From Patagioenas fasciata (lineage: Eukaryota > Chordata > Aves > Columbiformes > Columbidae), in NCBI RefSeq assembly GCF_037038585.1, contig NC_092525.1:31584367-31648366 (forward strand): a stretch of 64,000 nucleotides of DNA, given 5' to 3'. Under the pieces are notes generated by a model. The model did no database searches, was not told the DNA's origin, and saw nothing but the letters and a program-made list of their open reading frames with translations. Every line of letters starts with the position of its first letter. Position 1 is the stretch's first letter. Of the stretch, positions 12,993 to 26,300 are shown piece by piece. The position numbers and the translations under genes were made by a program.

Positions 12993-14261
12993 AATTAAGC
13001 TGGGAATGGAACTTGAACCTTGATAAATATTGGGATAGTGTGAAACAGTAACCCATGATACAGCCTGCACAGCTGAGCACCATCATTTATGGGCATGGTT
13101 AAGAAGAGAGAGGACCCTGTTTTTCCTCTGTATAGGTATTCTGGATTAAAAACTGTTAGACGACCAGACTAAAAACTGAGTATAAAACAATAACTTAGTT
13201 TCAGGTGATATACAATTACATTCAAAACAACACAGGGAATTTAGACTGTATTCTGGGTTCGCTGATTCCACTGTAACCCAATTTTTACATATCCAAAGCT
13301 GCTTGTTTCCATTGTTACATCATCATAACAACTTCCACCAAATGGGATTCTATTTCTCAGTTTATGGGGTGTGTGTTGCCTGTGTGGCAAACTCGATTGC
13401 TATAAAAAGCTCCTGATCCCACTGTAAGTTTGCAAGGTTGTCACTGTGCCTGTTACATGTTTGTTTTTAACGCAGCACCATGTATGTCACCCCAGGTTCT
13501 GTATAAAGCATCCAATCACGTATTGCAAACTTTGTTGACCTGCTAGTTCTCAAACAAAAACAAATATACAAAAAACACTGGAAATATATGTTTGGTTTTG
13601 TTTCTCTTATGGAAATAGTTGTAGTTGATCACAGTGCTCTTCGCTTAAGCTTCTGTGCCGTTTGCCATCTGTGTGTATAGCAAGCCTGCAAAGAGATCTT
13701 TTATTTTTTAAAGAGGGCAATGACTTGATTATCTGACTTTCAAATAATTATTATGTTGAAATAGATATAATTTTGATAACTTTTTAAAAGAGTGCAAGAA
13801 CCATATTTATTTTTCCGAATGTAAAACATCCTACTGTTACACATCTATGAATTCTTTGTTGTGTTATATAAAACGTGAATGTCTTGCTTTTTATTTTCTT
13901 GTGTTAGCAATGCCCTCCTAATGCTATGAGTAGCAGTAGCTTTAAAGGGAAAACATACAAGCAAATAAATACATTTAGAGGCCATTGGGAGAGCTCTCTT
14001 TAAAATTTAGTTCAGATGTTTTAGGGAGTATACAGATATTTTCAGCCATCTGTTGAAATTTCAAAATTGTTTTTGCTTTGCTTAAAACCGTATAATTAAC
14101 TTTCATTCCCAAACCTATAACACAGTTTTTAATAAGGATTTTAACATAACCTAGTAGCCTATTGCTCATATGAACACGTCTCTTCCATGTGACATTATAT
14201 CTGGACTCACCATTTGTTTTGTTTTTATGTCTTCCTCCCTCCTCACCCCATTTTCTTACAG

Positions 14262-14301
14262 AGATCAGAATATTCTGGATCCTACTTTGGAATATGTTAA
14301 G
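14262..14301 (+). CDS. BCAR3: BCAR3 coding exon (40 bp, first in window)
   Basis: The acceptor is CTTACAG and the donor is AAG|GTAAGG. Reading from the last base of a split Arg codon gives [13 protein letters not shown], which matches the human DPHLLDPTVEYVK segment before the SH2 domain. It ends in phase 0 and joins the next exon (FSRERQVMD) 24.5 kb away. The preceding exon is not in the window. Confidence 0.93.
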
Positions 14302-17300
14302 GTAAGGTACCTTTTCTTACCCTCAAAATAATTTAATTTGTATATAAGCGACATTGCCAGAGCATTTCCAGCCATTTATAGTCAAGTAGTACCTCTGTCC
14401 ATCTTTTGCTGCAGAAAAAATAGTTATATATGTCAGACTATTTTCTGCATGCTTCAGGGAAGTATTTGTGGGCATTGTGCTTTGGGGGTAGGTTGCATTT
14501 TTATATTGGGGTGTCTTTTCAGTTATATCGTGTCTACCTATGATCTTGCCTTTGTTAACAGATTAAAAGAATCCATATTTCTTTCTCCTGGATTTCTGAG
14601 GAAGTAAAGGAATATATCTGAAAAGATCATTAAAATGTCCGATTTAGGTTCATGGTTTTAGCTATGTACTTACTAACATTACAGTCAAAAATTCACTTCT
14701 GGTCCAAAAAGTAACTGTAATCCTGGTAAAACTGTAAGTTCTGTTTTCCTTTTGTACAAGATCAGACAGCTGAAAAATATATAAATATGTATTTTGTTAG
14801 AATAAACAAAAATAATCTGGAGTATTAATAAATTTTATTCAAAAATCAGTCTTGGATTTATAACATAGAAATTTTGGCAGAATCCTTAGGGCTGAGGTTC
14901 TGTACTGAGAGTCTCTTGCAGTGGCTGTCATTTCCACTGAATGACTACCTTTCAACATGTTTCATTTAAGTGAGTATTATTTCTCAGAACCTTGAAAGAA
15001 TCTGGCTTCTATGTCATGTCTCTCAACAACAGGCTGCTTTAATTGTTGGGCTTTGTTCCCTCGCTTTTAAGAGACTGTAATCTTCTGAAAAGTGTCTGAT
15101 AAACACAGGTTATCCTTGAAATTAGGTGATTTTTGTAGCTATTCATGTGGACAGCCTGAATTTCTCAGACACCTGAATTTCTGCTTCATCTTAGAGTTGC
15201 GGCAAGGGAGAGACTGAGGAGAGCCGATCAGCTGGGTTCTGCTGCTAGAATTCCCTCTGTGGGTGTTCATAGTTGAAGGAAGTGGAAAGGTGCCCAGATT
15301 AGGGTTCAAGGTGATTGAAGTAGTAAGCTAGGAGAATGTAATGCGGTGTTGAGAGGGGACCGCCAAAGGGAAGTGCAGAAAATTAATTTGTCTCAAAGTG
15401 TGGAGGGTTCCTCTGCTGGACTTTCTGCTTAGGGTTGGGGGAGGTAGGAATTAGGGTTTGGAGGAAGAGAAGGGGAAGAGCAGAACACAGAGGTCCATGG
15501 AAAAAGGGGCTGCCAGGGGGCTCTGAGGACTGCTGCGGGAATTCTGCTCCAAACAGCTCAGTGTTGTGAGCTCCCTGGCCTCAATGCCAGCCCGAAGCTG
15601 GGATGTGGTAAAGTAACCGAGACAGAGAAAGCCAAGAGCTTTCTGAAGAATACTGCAGAAGAGGGGATGCCAAAGGCAACAAAGTGGTGGACATGTTAAT
15701 TGCTCTATTTAATCTACTGTGTGTCTTGCACTATGCTGTACAGAGAATGTTGTTACAGTTTTAATAATATGGACACATAGAAGGCAGAGGTTTCATGTGC
15801 CAGTTCATCAATATATGTGCCTTTTCTTGTTGCAGCAAGTTCTATATTATAAATGTGGTTTCTGATCTTTTCAACTTTTCTAGCAGAAGCTTGTTTTGGA
15901 CTCTTGTCAATAGCAGTGGTGCTAAGTTTAGCTATTAAAACTTTGATGTTAGGGAGGAAAGCCTGGGGAAAAGACACTTATGAGGGAGGATACAAGAGTT
16001 ACAATCCCCTTCTCCTTCCTCTTTCAGTTTTTCCTCTCTGCATCCCTGTCTTTAGTGAACTGTAAGTTTGGTTTTCAGTTAAATCGTATTATAACAGGAA
16101 TTCTAGACATCTTAAACTACAACTTTGAAAAATATGCAGAAATTGCTTTCTAATAAGTAGAGCCCCAAACCCCATTTTTTGACTGTAAAAGTCCAGGTAA
16201 GTAACAAAACTGATTCCAGAAAGGTATTATTTCACAAAAAATGATAATTAATGCCAAATAAAGGAATTTGTCATCAGTTTACTATGACTGTAAAAGATGT
16301 ACTTGAATTCATAACAACGGGATCTTGGAACCCACTTTTTTTTTTGGCTTAAGATTCAGCAGGATGTATCCATTGTCTTCTAATATTTAGGTAAGGTAAC
16401 TATTACATACTTTTTTATAAATTTTTCAGCTCCTTGAAGAAATTATGATGGCAGTGTTAAATCAGGTGTAGACTGCAGAACACTAACCTACTCAAGTTAC
16501 AAAGCTGCAAGAATAGATTTCTGTAGAATCTCACTATGCTTATACCAACATGGCCATTTGCACAAGTTTATTGACATCTAATGTGTGCATATTTAGTTTG
16601 AGCAAGCAGGGTTGGTGCCAGTTAGGTAGACTTTGACAGATGTTGCTTGAGTGGTGAAAAAAATACATTTAAATGAAGAAGAGATAGTAAGAGAAGAGGA
16701 AGAAAACAACAGGAGCGCTCTTGGGAGTGCTGATAGCTAATCCATGTTACCAGGCTGCACAGGCTTACCTAGACTACTTCAACTCCAAGAGAAGCAGCTA
16801 GTTTTAAACTAGCTATATTTAAAAAGTAATTTTTAAAAGAGAAGCTGGGCACAGAGCTGATCCTGCAGCTTCACAGTTGCACATTAGGACTGTTTCTGCA
16901 GTGAAGCAAACATGCTTGTGAGTCGCTTGAGAAAGATAATTAATACTTGTTCAGAATGTGCTTCTGCATCTCTTCAGAATTGGACTCTTATTGTAAACAG
17001 AATGCGTAGAATTCATTCAGGTATGAGGAAAAGTAACGCAGTTATTAATTATTTTTATTGAGTGTGCTCTGTTTCACAGTGCGAAGCATATATTGTGGAG
17101 AATATAATGGTGCTTATTGTGGCAGGAGTGATTACAAGCAAGGCATTGCTGTATAGTGCAGAGAGACTGATGGTAAACTCAAAAGTTGACTGTATCAATT
17201 TGCTCTTTATACAAACCTTTCCTTGCTAGAACCTGGTGACTAAAAGCAATACAAATAATTCCTTGTATTTAGAAATACTTTGGACAAAGGAAAGGCAAGC

Positions 17301-20300
17301 TAATTTGTATTTTCTCCTGTTTTATTCTGTTCAAGATACAAGACAGAAAGCACTGACTGTAAAATTAATTCTCTGAAGATGTTTTTTAGAGAATGCTCTG
17401 TACGGATGCACTATGGTTTCTAACACTTGAATCTAAATTACAGCTCACAAGTGGCAGTTTCCTGCATCTTGAATATTGATGTATTAGTTGATGCAGTATA
17501 TAAAGAGAGCTAATTACGCAAAAACAAGTTCTAAGGAAAAAAAAAGGTACTGATTTGCTGGAGTCTGAATACTGAAATGTCCCTATGGCTTCAACTCTTC
17601 CTTTGTCTTCACAGGATTGCTGAAACCATGGTCACAGTTAAATGGCTCTTTCAAAAACCCTTTTATGGTAGAAGAGAAAACAGGCCAGACTGCTTTGAGT
17701 CAGCCTGCTAACCAAGTCATGAAAGAGACTTATGGACACAATAGCACGTTGTACTTTCTGTGAGATTTTTACAAGTTTTATGAGCCAAATAATAGATCCA
17801 TTGGTAGTCTCAGCAGGTTCTTCCCACACCCTGAGACTGCACATCCACAGAACAGACTCCTGCAGGGGAGAAAGGATCAAGCGCTGGCAGCTTTGAGCGT
17901 GTCAGAGTAGTTTTTATCAAATTCGTGTGAACTAAAGATAGCTTTCTGTCCCATTCCTATTCACTATAAATACTTTAGGATCTTTTAATAGAAGTCTGTG
18001 CTGTAATTGTTAAAGCCATATCAGGGTGGAGCAAAAGAAAGAAAAAAAAAAACCACAAAAACCCAACAGATTTCTCTCCTCCTTTCCTGGAAACCTTTTG
18101 AGCATTTCCTGTGGAAATAGTGCTAATAATTACAGAAATACTCATCAGTGATGATTTGATGAATATTAATATGGCCTGAGGTTTGGAGTTTTATTTTAAT
18201 CTCTTAGTGGAAAAATTACAAAATTTATGACTGATTGTCTACTCAGCATGGTCATGAGGGAAGTTTATATTTAGGTTCAGACTTGAAAAAACTGTCACTG
18301 GTCTAAGGAAGTTACAGCTGCAGAAAAACATTATTCCCTTGTGAAGTTCTACTGAAGGATTCTTGTTTGTCTCAGCCCCATTGTGTTCATTCACCCCTGT
18401 TTTTACTCCTCCTTGATTTTGTTAGAAAGCAAACTGTCACAGAAATTGTCATTTATGGTGGCTTTTTGAGTGCAACTGAAAATAAAACTTTGACATTCCG
18501 ACATGTTGGTTGTTATCTGTAGCTTTACGAGATAGTATTTTGTGGGTTGAATTCAACTTTACAGAACTTTGATGCACAGTTTTTACAGTTGATTGCACAA
18601 ATTCATAATATTGCGGATGCTAGTCACATTTATTTGTGGCTGTTTGTCTCATCGGTCTAATAGCTGTGCCAAGAAGATAACATGGTAAGAATACTATCAA
18701 AAGCAAAGTTTCTATATATGTTTGGGAAAGTTTAGAAAAATAAAGAAAATCTGTGTCAGCATGATGAGTAGTCATGATTTGGGAAAGGATTCTTCCTGGT
18801 GACATTGCAATTTCATTGCAAGGAGCCTTTTTTAGACATGGAAATACGTTAGAGACACTGGAAAACTTGCCAACTACAGTGTGTACCTGTGCATGAGCTG
18901 CTGCAGGTCGCTCTCCTGTGGAGACTTGCCTGTTGAGATGCGAGTCGTGACTTGTGAGCAGGAAGTTTGTTGGGTTTCTGCATTGCCTGATGGCTTTTAC
19001 ACATTAGATATTGGAGCTTGGAGGAATGCCTGACACTGAGGCACCAAATGATCAGGAAGTTCTTTTTCCATCTGTAGCTCTATTCCCGCCCCCCCTCCCC
19101 CCCGCTTTTTTGCAACTGCAGCAAGGGCAACGGCATCACAGAAAGTGCAATTATCAGATGAAATGTATTTTGTTGAGGAGAAAAGAAGTATGCTCATATA
19201 GGTGACTATGACTTCACACATCTTTCTGTCATTACAGATTTGACATCCAACTCAAAGATCATTATTGGTGTTTATGATGTTTCAGTCAGAGATGTTTACC
19301 TTTTTTTCAATGTTTCTCTGCTTAGTAGAAACTGAAGCTTCACTCTGTAGCAGTTGCCTCTTGTATACAAACTGTATCATTCAGAAAAACAAGATCCTGT
19401 TAGTACCAATCTAATGTTAAATACATGTATCTGTCTCACAAAGGAAATGTCAGTTTTGATGCCTGAGGAGTGGTTGCTGGTTATACACTGCTCTCTGCTG
19501 GAGAAAAGAACAACACTGTAAGCATATATCTGTAATTTTTAAATCAAGTCATGGCTATTAAAATAATATTTTTCATAATAATTTAATTGTAACTTTCATA
19601 GTAATAAAAATATGTAGCCTGACTGTTGGAAGTTTGTTGCTCTTTTCTCCAGAGGCACAGAATGGGGGGGAAAGATTCTCCCCGCTCCCTGTCACTAAAT
19701 TGTACAAGTAGGTCCTAGAGGGAACTTGAGAAATTTCTTTGTCAGAGTGATACTGAGATTGTTAGAATACATTTTCTGATTTGTTCAAAGCCTCCAGTAA
19801 AAGAGATTTCATAGCCTCCCAATTATAATGTGTTCTGCTTCCCAAACTAGATTAGGCTAAAGGTGTTTTCATTGTTACTGTGGGAAAGTTTTTCCTAAAA
19901 TGTGGTGTAAATCATCTTTTTAGCACATGCAGATTAATTTATTTTGTCCATCTTTATTCTTTTTGTTACCTTGATTTAATTTTCTAGTGGGATAAGTTTT
20001 GGATGTTGCAATAAGTTGGACAAATCATCTGTGGGAGCTGGTCTCTTCTTCCAAGTAACAAGCGATAGGATGAGAGGAAAAGGCCTCGAGTTGTGCCAGG
20101 GGAGATTTAGATTGGATGTTAGGAAAAAATTCTGCACTGAGAGGGTTATCAAGCTCTGGAACAGTGGCTGAGTCACCATCCCTGAAGGTATTTAAAAGAT
20201 GTGTAAATGACAGTACTTAAGGACATGGTTTGGTGGTGGACTTGGTTTACGACTGGGCTTGATGATCTTAAAGGTCTTTTCCAGAGTAAATGATTCTATG

Positions 20301-23300
20301 ATTCTATCTTGTCTTGTACTTTTAATCCTGTTCTGGTAGTACTGAAGTTTTGGGTAGTAGAATTTTTTCCTCAGCCTTATAGCAGGCTTGGTTCTTACGA
20401 CATGTGACCTTTCTCTACTTAGAAGGGACAACTATTTCTTTAAGTATGTATGATAGTTATTCCTAAAATTTTTCGGCCGTCCAGGAAAATTTCAAAAAAG
20501 ATTTTGGGTTCCACTACATATGTAGTTGAAATTCAGCAGCTCTCAAGTAGTTAATTCCCCTAAAATCATTATGCAAATCTCACCCTATTTATTTGGAGTT
20601 AATGAAAACTTTTATATTTAATAGAATGCAGCTATCCATGATCTTACACCCAAGTTTCAGTATTTTCTCATGTTGAATTTTGTTTGACCAACTAGGCTAG
20701 TCTGAAAAGATGGTTGAGTCAGCAATTCTGGAATCTTTTGGGTGCAAAGTGATAAATCTAAACTGTTTTTTGCAGTAAATATGCAAGAAGTAGGGTTCTA
20801 CAGCTCTGAAAGACAGTGGACTTTTCAGTCTACTGTCCTAGTTCATGTTTTTCTAGTAGAGAGATTCCCAAGATAGCCCGTTACTGTAGGGGCTTTTTAT
20901 TCATTCCGAGTCTGCAATTCCTGAATGACCTGATTAGCTCTAAGATCTGGGGATTTTGTGGGCCGTTTGTTTGTGGTTTTGTTGTTGTGTTGTTTTTGTT
21001 TTTGTTTTTTTTTCTTTGTGAATGATAATCCTCATATGAATTCAGTCAAGTAGATGGTGGCTAATTATTCTGGCCTTTATTGTAAAATCTTGTAGCACTG
21101 GCTCTTGCATTCCCTTGTCCTGATGCTGAAATGGAGGGGTTTTTGCTTATGGAGCATCTTTTGTAATGCTGAGTATGCTTTGGTAAATCTGAAATATTAA
21201 TAATTCTTGAAGCAGTGTGCATTCTCTCTATTTGCATGCTAAGGATTAATCTTATATCTGCCCAATAATGAATTTGACCCTGTTATTGTCTCTATTCTAC
21301 TTCTTGTATTATTCCTCCTTGACTCTTAAATTATGTCTGATCTAGAGTCATCAAAAGCTACTACATGTGCTGAGATTGTGCTGAGCCTATCAAATTAATT
21401 TTCTTGGCACCTACTACATGTGCTGAGATTGTGCTGTGCCTATAAAATTAATTTTCTTGGCACCAGTAGTAATACTACTGGGAGTAGCCACTGAATTGAT
21501 CTTTTCAATATCTTTATTAGATAATCAGTAACTACTATCAAGCCCTATTCACAGGTGAGAAACATAAGCTGGACAGGTCTGAATCTGAAACACAGACCAG
21601 AAGTTTTGGGGTACAAAGAAATATTATTCATATTTTGTCTCTAGCCATCTCATGAACTTTGGATTTAAATAAATTACCCTTTCTCTCCAAAATATTAGTG
21701 CCTCTGGCTCTCAAGTGATGACAGTTACACGTTGCTATTGATAATATCCCCAAGTCAAAATGACAGTGTCAGTGAAAGGACTTTTCCAAGAAAGGGGAAA
21801 AAAAATGATCTGTTTTACTTTTAAGACATTGTCTGGTTGTATGAGTGCCACACAGAATTTTACTCCTTTTCATGTGAGATATTTGAACTGTTCATAACAG
21901 TAGAGATATGACTACAGTCTGCCATCTTTGTGTTAACTGTTGCTGAGTTGCTTCCTGTGTGGAATACTTATTTTTCTGTTCATGTTGGGCTTTCAGTGTT
22001 GTTCTGCGGGAACTATGCCTTGAAGATGCTACTGATGATGTTGGGTCCTTTTCATAGTTTTGAAGATGGACAAAAAGCAAAAGTTGACTGGGATCTGAAA
22101 ATTTTTATATTTAACTTCTTCGCAGCAACACCTTCCAGAAAGACTTTTAAATCTATATAAGCATTGGAACCACAAGGGGGAGTGTGTATGTAGCTTGTGA
22201 AAGGCAAATTATTTGTAAGCATTTTGGGTATTTTATGAATAAAACCTATGGAGGCTCCTGATCTCTTAGGGCTGTGTTTATAGATAATAATTAGAGCAAG
22301 ACTGGTACATTGTACATTTGCCACTTTTTGGAGACATACTGTTTAGATACAGTCTGGCCTGTGGTAAGAGCAGCAGGAGGAGCATTAATACATTTTGGTT
22401 GGGATGCCATCTGTTAATGTGTGCTGTCGAAGGAGCAGGTTGCCTGAGATTTTCGTCTGTTGGATACTATTAGGAACCAAGCACCTGGTTGAAAGGAAGG
22501 TATATGAGCAGTGATGAACTTGCTGGTTTTGCTTCATCAAAGTGTATTGTGCGAAAATGTGGGAGAGAGACAGGCCTCTTCAAACTCTTATATACTGATA
22601 AAGACTTTTGAAAAACTAAGCTCTGAGAGAGCCCAAGTGATTTGTGAGTTTTATTTTCAAGTGCTACACATCCAAAATCTCCCTTAGTATGAAAGGAAAG
22701 TATTTTAGGGTATTCAGGCATTTTAGATAAATAGCTTGTTTTAAAATGCCTCCAGTTACTCTGATGAATAACAGATTTTTTGATATTTTTGAATTGTATT
22801 TGGAGTCGGTGTAAATCTCAGACAAACAAACACTTTACGTTGACAGGACTGGGGTGACTCTCAAAACCAGAAATCTGAAGTTAGTGGTTGTGGTAATGGC
22901 CTGTTTTTGTATTTTGAGGGAGCTCTTGTACTGCGTCGAGCAAAGCTGAAGTTAGGCTCATGACAGGTTGGTCAGCAGGAAGGAGGAGAAAACATAAGCC
23001 ACAATTTGTGAACTAATTCTGAACAAAAGGAAATTCATACTGTTTCATATTTTCTTACTTTTTTTTTTTCCAACCCAAGGGATAAATTGAGGATGGGTGA
23101 GACGTTACAAAATTGCTTCATGTCTGTACACGGGTTGGCAGACAGTAGATGGAGCTCAAGAACATGTATAGTAGTTTTTAGTTGGATTAATAAAAGCTGG
23201 TGGCTCCTTAATGGGAAGATGGCTAGTAAGAAAACCAGGCCTATTGATTGCCAGATGTTTGTATGTTTTAGTTATAAAATAGCAGATTTTTCAGACATAT

Positions 23301-26300
23301 TCAGGTGTCTTAAAGTGCAAATTAAGACCTAGTAGGAAGCTCATAAGCAGGTTGTGCACTTATTTCTTATAGCTGCTAATATGTTTGCGTTTGGTTTTGT
23401 GGGGTTTTTGTGTGTGTGTGTGGTTTGTTTTTGTTTTTGTTTTGTTTTTTGTTGTTGTTGTTTTGGTTGGTTGGTTGGGTTTGTTTTTTTATATGAGTTG
23501 GATTTTCAAAGAGATTTATTCAGGCGGCATTGAAAACTAACCAGATGCAAATTCTGTTTTCTCACTATTCCTGTACAACAGCAGCATATTTCTGACTTTG
23601 CCTTATGGAACTGCAATAGAGGAGGAAGAATGTATGCTGATCTACCTCATACCACACCCCTGCAATGCAAACAAGTATAATTACAGTTGCAGCTCTATCT
23701 ATTGATTTATGATCAGAAGCTGCACAAACAACAGGTAGCAGGAAGTGAGGTTATAGGAGAGGATATGAGAGTCAGTTCTTTTAGGAATTGACACAGGAAT
23801 GGAAGGCATGATCTGGGTTGTGCGACTTTATACACCCATAGGCAGTTGAGTTAGGAACAGATAAAAGTGAGCAACACTTTCTGACAGTGTTGTCATCTGC
23901 TTTCTTCCACTTTCTACACCATAGAAAGTGTTCAGCTGTGAACAGTTGGGCACTGCCTGTATTTGGAGACATCCCCCATAGAACTTTTTTGGAGATGCTG
24001 GGCCATGTCTGAGGGCCTAAGTACTGAAACTAAATGGTAGTGGGCATTGTGAAGATGTTGTTTGCATGGACAAATTATTTATCAGTTGTCTCCTGTTTCC
24101 TGACTTTTTCTCACATTAAAAAGAACAAATAACTACCTCGAGAGAAGAGTCTTATGTATTAAATGAACAATATTACAATCTGGAGATTTAAATGCTTTTA
24201 TTTTTTCTTTTTTTTTTTTTTTTTTTTTTAGTTTCAGATTTTATTCATATCGTACTTTATTACAGCCTTACAGGTGCCATTTTATAGCCACAGGTGCTCA
24301 CAACCATAGTTTGTGCATGTGCACTGTGTAATTGGGACATATCTGTATTCCATATGGCATCATTAGTGCAGCGACAATGAGCAGCATGCTCGGGATTGGC
24401 TGCATGCTGTAGCAAGTCAGATTTATGTTGTTGACCCTTGTGCAGTACACCATGCTTTCTTTCACTTACAGCTGGCTTTCTGCCTGGATTGTTTACTTTC
24501 ATTTAGTGGAGAGAAATCTACAGCATTACATGTATTTCACTGAATCTTGTTAGACCGATTTAAATGTTTAAATGATTTGTTGATGTAGGACTTAGTAACA
24601 GAGGCAAGCCACTAATTCCCTCATATACTTTAGTCTGAAATTATTTTGTGTAATATGAAATCACAAATAATAATTGTGTGAATTATAAACACTTCCATGA
24701 ACACGAGTGCTATTTGGTTCAAAATAGCTTCTTGTAGATCTGCAGAATGTTTTGATAACTTCAGACTGCTTGTGAGTTTTTGTGTGTTTATACTTATAAG
24801 GAATTTGGTAGCTTTGAAGCTTTTTTTGTTTGGTTGGTTTTTGTCATGGGAGAAAAAAGAAACCAAACCCCATGGAGAAATTATCCCTGCATTCTATCTT
24901 GTTTAACCTGTGCAATTAAAGCAACCTAAAAGGATTCCCCCAAAGCAGGTTTAGACTATTCAGTGTGAAAGCTTCCAACTGCTGCATGTGCAATATGCTG
25001 TGAGTAGAACTGGGCACAGTTTAGATGTGTCAAGGGAACAGTCCCAATATGCAGTGCTTGGTAAGTTTAATTTAAACCAGACCATGAAAACACCCTAAAT
25101 AACTCTAGAGGCCTTATAATAACACAGATGGGCTCAGCAAAAACGCCTTAATTGCTGTTCCTGATGGACTCTTAGGAACTCAACACAGAATATATGATCA
25201 AGTAGCTTTAAACTCAGAAAACTTAAATCCTTTCTTAATAAACTTAGTTATCAAAACTACACTGGTCAGCCATCCTTACAAACAGATGAAGGGATTATCA
25301 AATATTTTAAGATTCTTGACAAGGATCTTTGAAAACAAATAAATGAAGCTGATGGTTGATCTGTTGTTGCTGGAGAGCAGTAGATTGACTTAGCAGAAAA
25401 ATTATATTTGATGTTTCTAAGATGCAAGAAACAGATGATTTATTTCTCATGTGCAGAGTTAAAGGCCCAGCAAAAAGTCACAGGACAGAAGATTGAACAT
25501 GTGGCTAAACCATCCTTTGTTTCTCTAAGTCAATATTTACAAGTGTGAATCTTCTCAACCTATGAAGTGTAATTTGGAGCAGTCTGAAGGCTGTTCTTGA
25601 TCATGGGGGCTGAAACCAGCCTCATGATAGCCAGCAGTGCAGGGACTATCATATCAAACTTCCAGTAGTCTTGATTTTCATACTGGTGCATCACAATGTC
25701 AAGCAAAGGTTCTGATTCTGGCTCTTAAGAATGATGTCATCCATTCATTGAACTATATGTGCAGAAGTCATGTTAACCTTTAATAAAAACAAAAATCCCA
25801 TCTGTTTTGTTTTTTTAAGAAAACAGATTCACTATCTAAATAAAGCACCCTCTTCCCTGCCAGTTATGCTGTTGATAAAACGTGTCAGCAGCTGCTATAT
25901 GTTACTGTACAGTATTATTTTTTAAGGTTCATTATTTCTGCCATTTTCACAGCATGCATAATTTTTGAATCTTTACTTACTCTGTTACAGACAGGAAATA
26001 AGGAACTGGCAATTACCATTTGTAATTTATGCCCTGCTGTTCATGTTGAGCTGTGGATGTAACACTTAAGCTTTTTTCACTGCTGCTTGGTAACAAACCT
26101 TTCAAATGAAAAACAGGCACGCCCCCATTGAATGCGTACCAGGCCAAATTTACTTTCCAGATTGAGCTGTGCTGTTCCCATTGTAGGGGGAAGATTGTGC
26201 ACACAATCTAGGGAATCTGTTGAAGATACACCCATTTTGTCCCTTTGGCTCAGTAGGGAAAAGACTGGAGGGAGAATCTAGGTCCTCTTGAAAGGGTCTG

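Larger units (their letters stand above)
1..14261 (+). other. BCAR3: BCAR3 upstream intron (left part)
   Basis: No coding exon of BCAR3 or of any other recognisable gene was found here on either strand. The region ends at the acceptor TTTTCTTACAG just before the first in-window BCAR3 exon. The exon expected to precede it, encoding the N-terminal residues up to the split arginine codon, was looked for and not seen, so the intron must extend beyond the left edge. Open frames in this stretch are short, lack family resemblance and have no paired splice sites. Recognisable content is a CR1 3' end (about 3758-4200), a hAT-like element (about 4475-5473), a CR1 RT fragment (about 7250-7835) and a long T-rich run (12957-12992). 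The rest is AT-rich unique-looking sequence in which I see nothing specific. Confidence 0.8.

Noticed and set aside
22015-22100. C/D snoRNA-like TGATGAT and CTGA motifs in the intron
   Set aside because: No terminal stem and no C'/D' pair. The same holds for ATGATGA at about 1793 and 10113.
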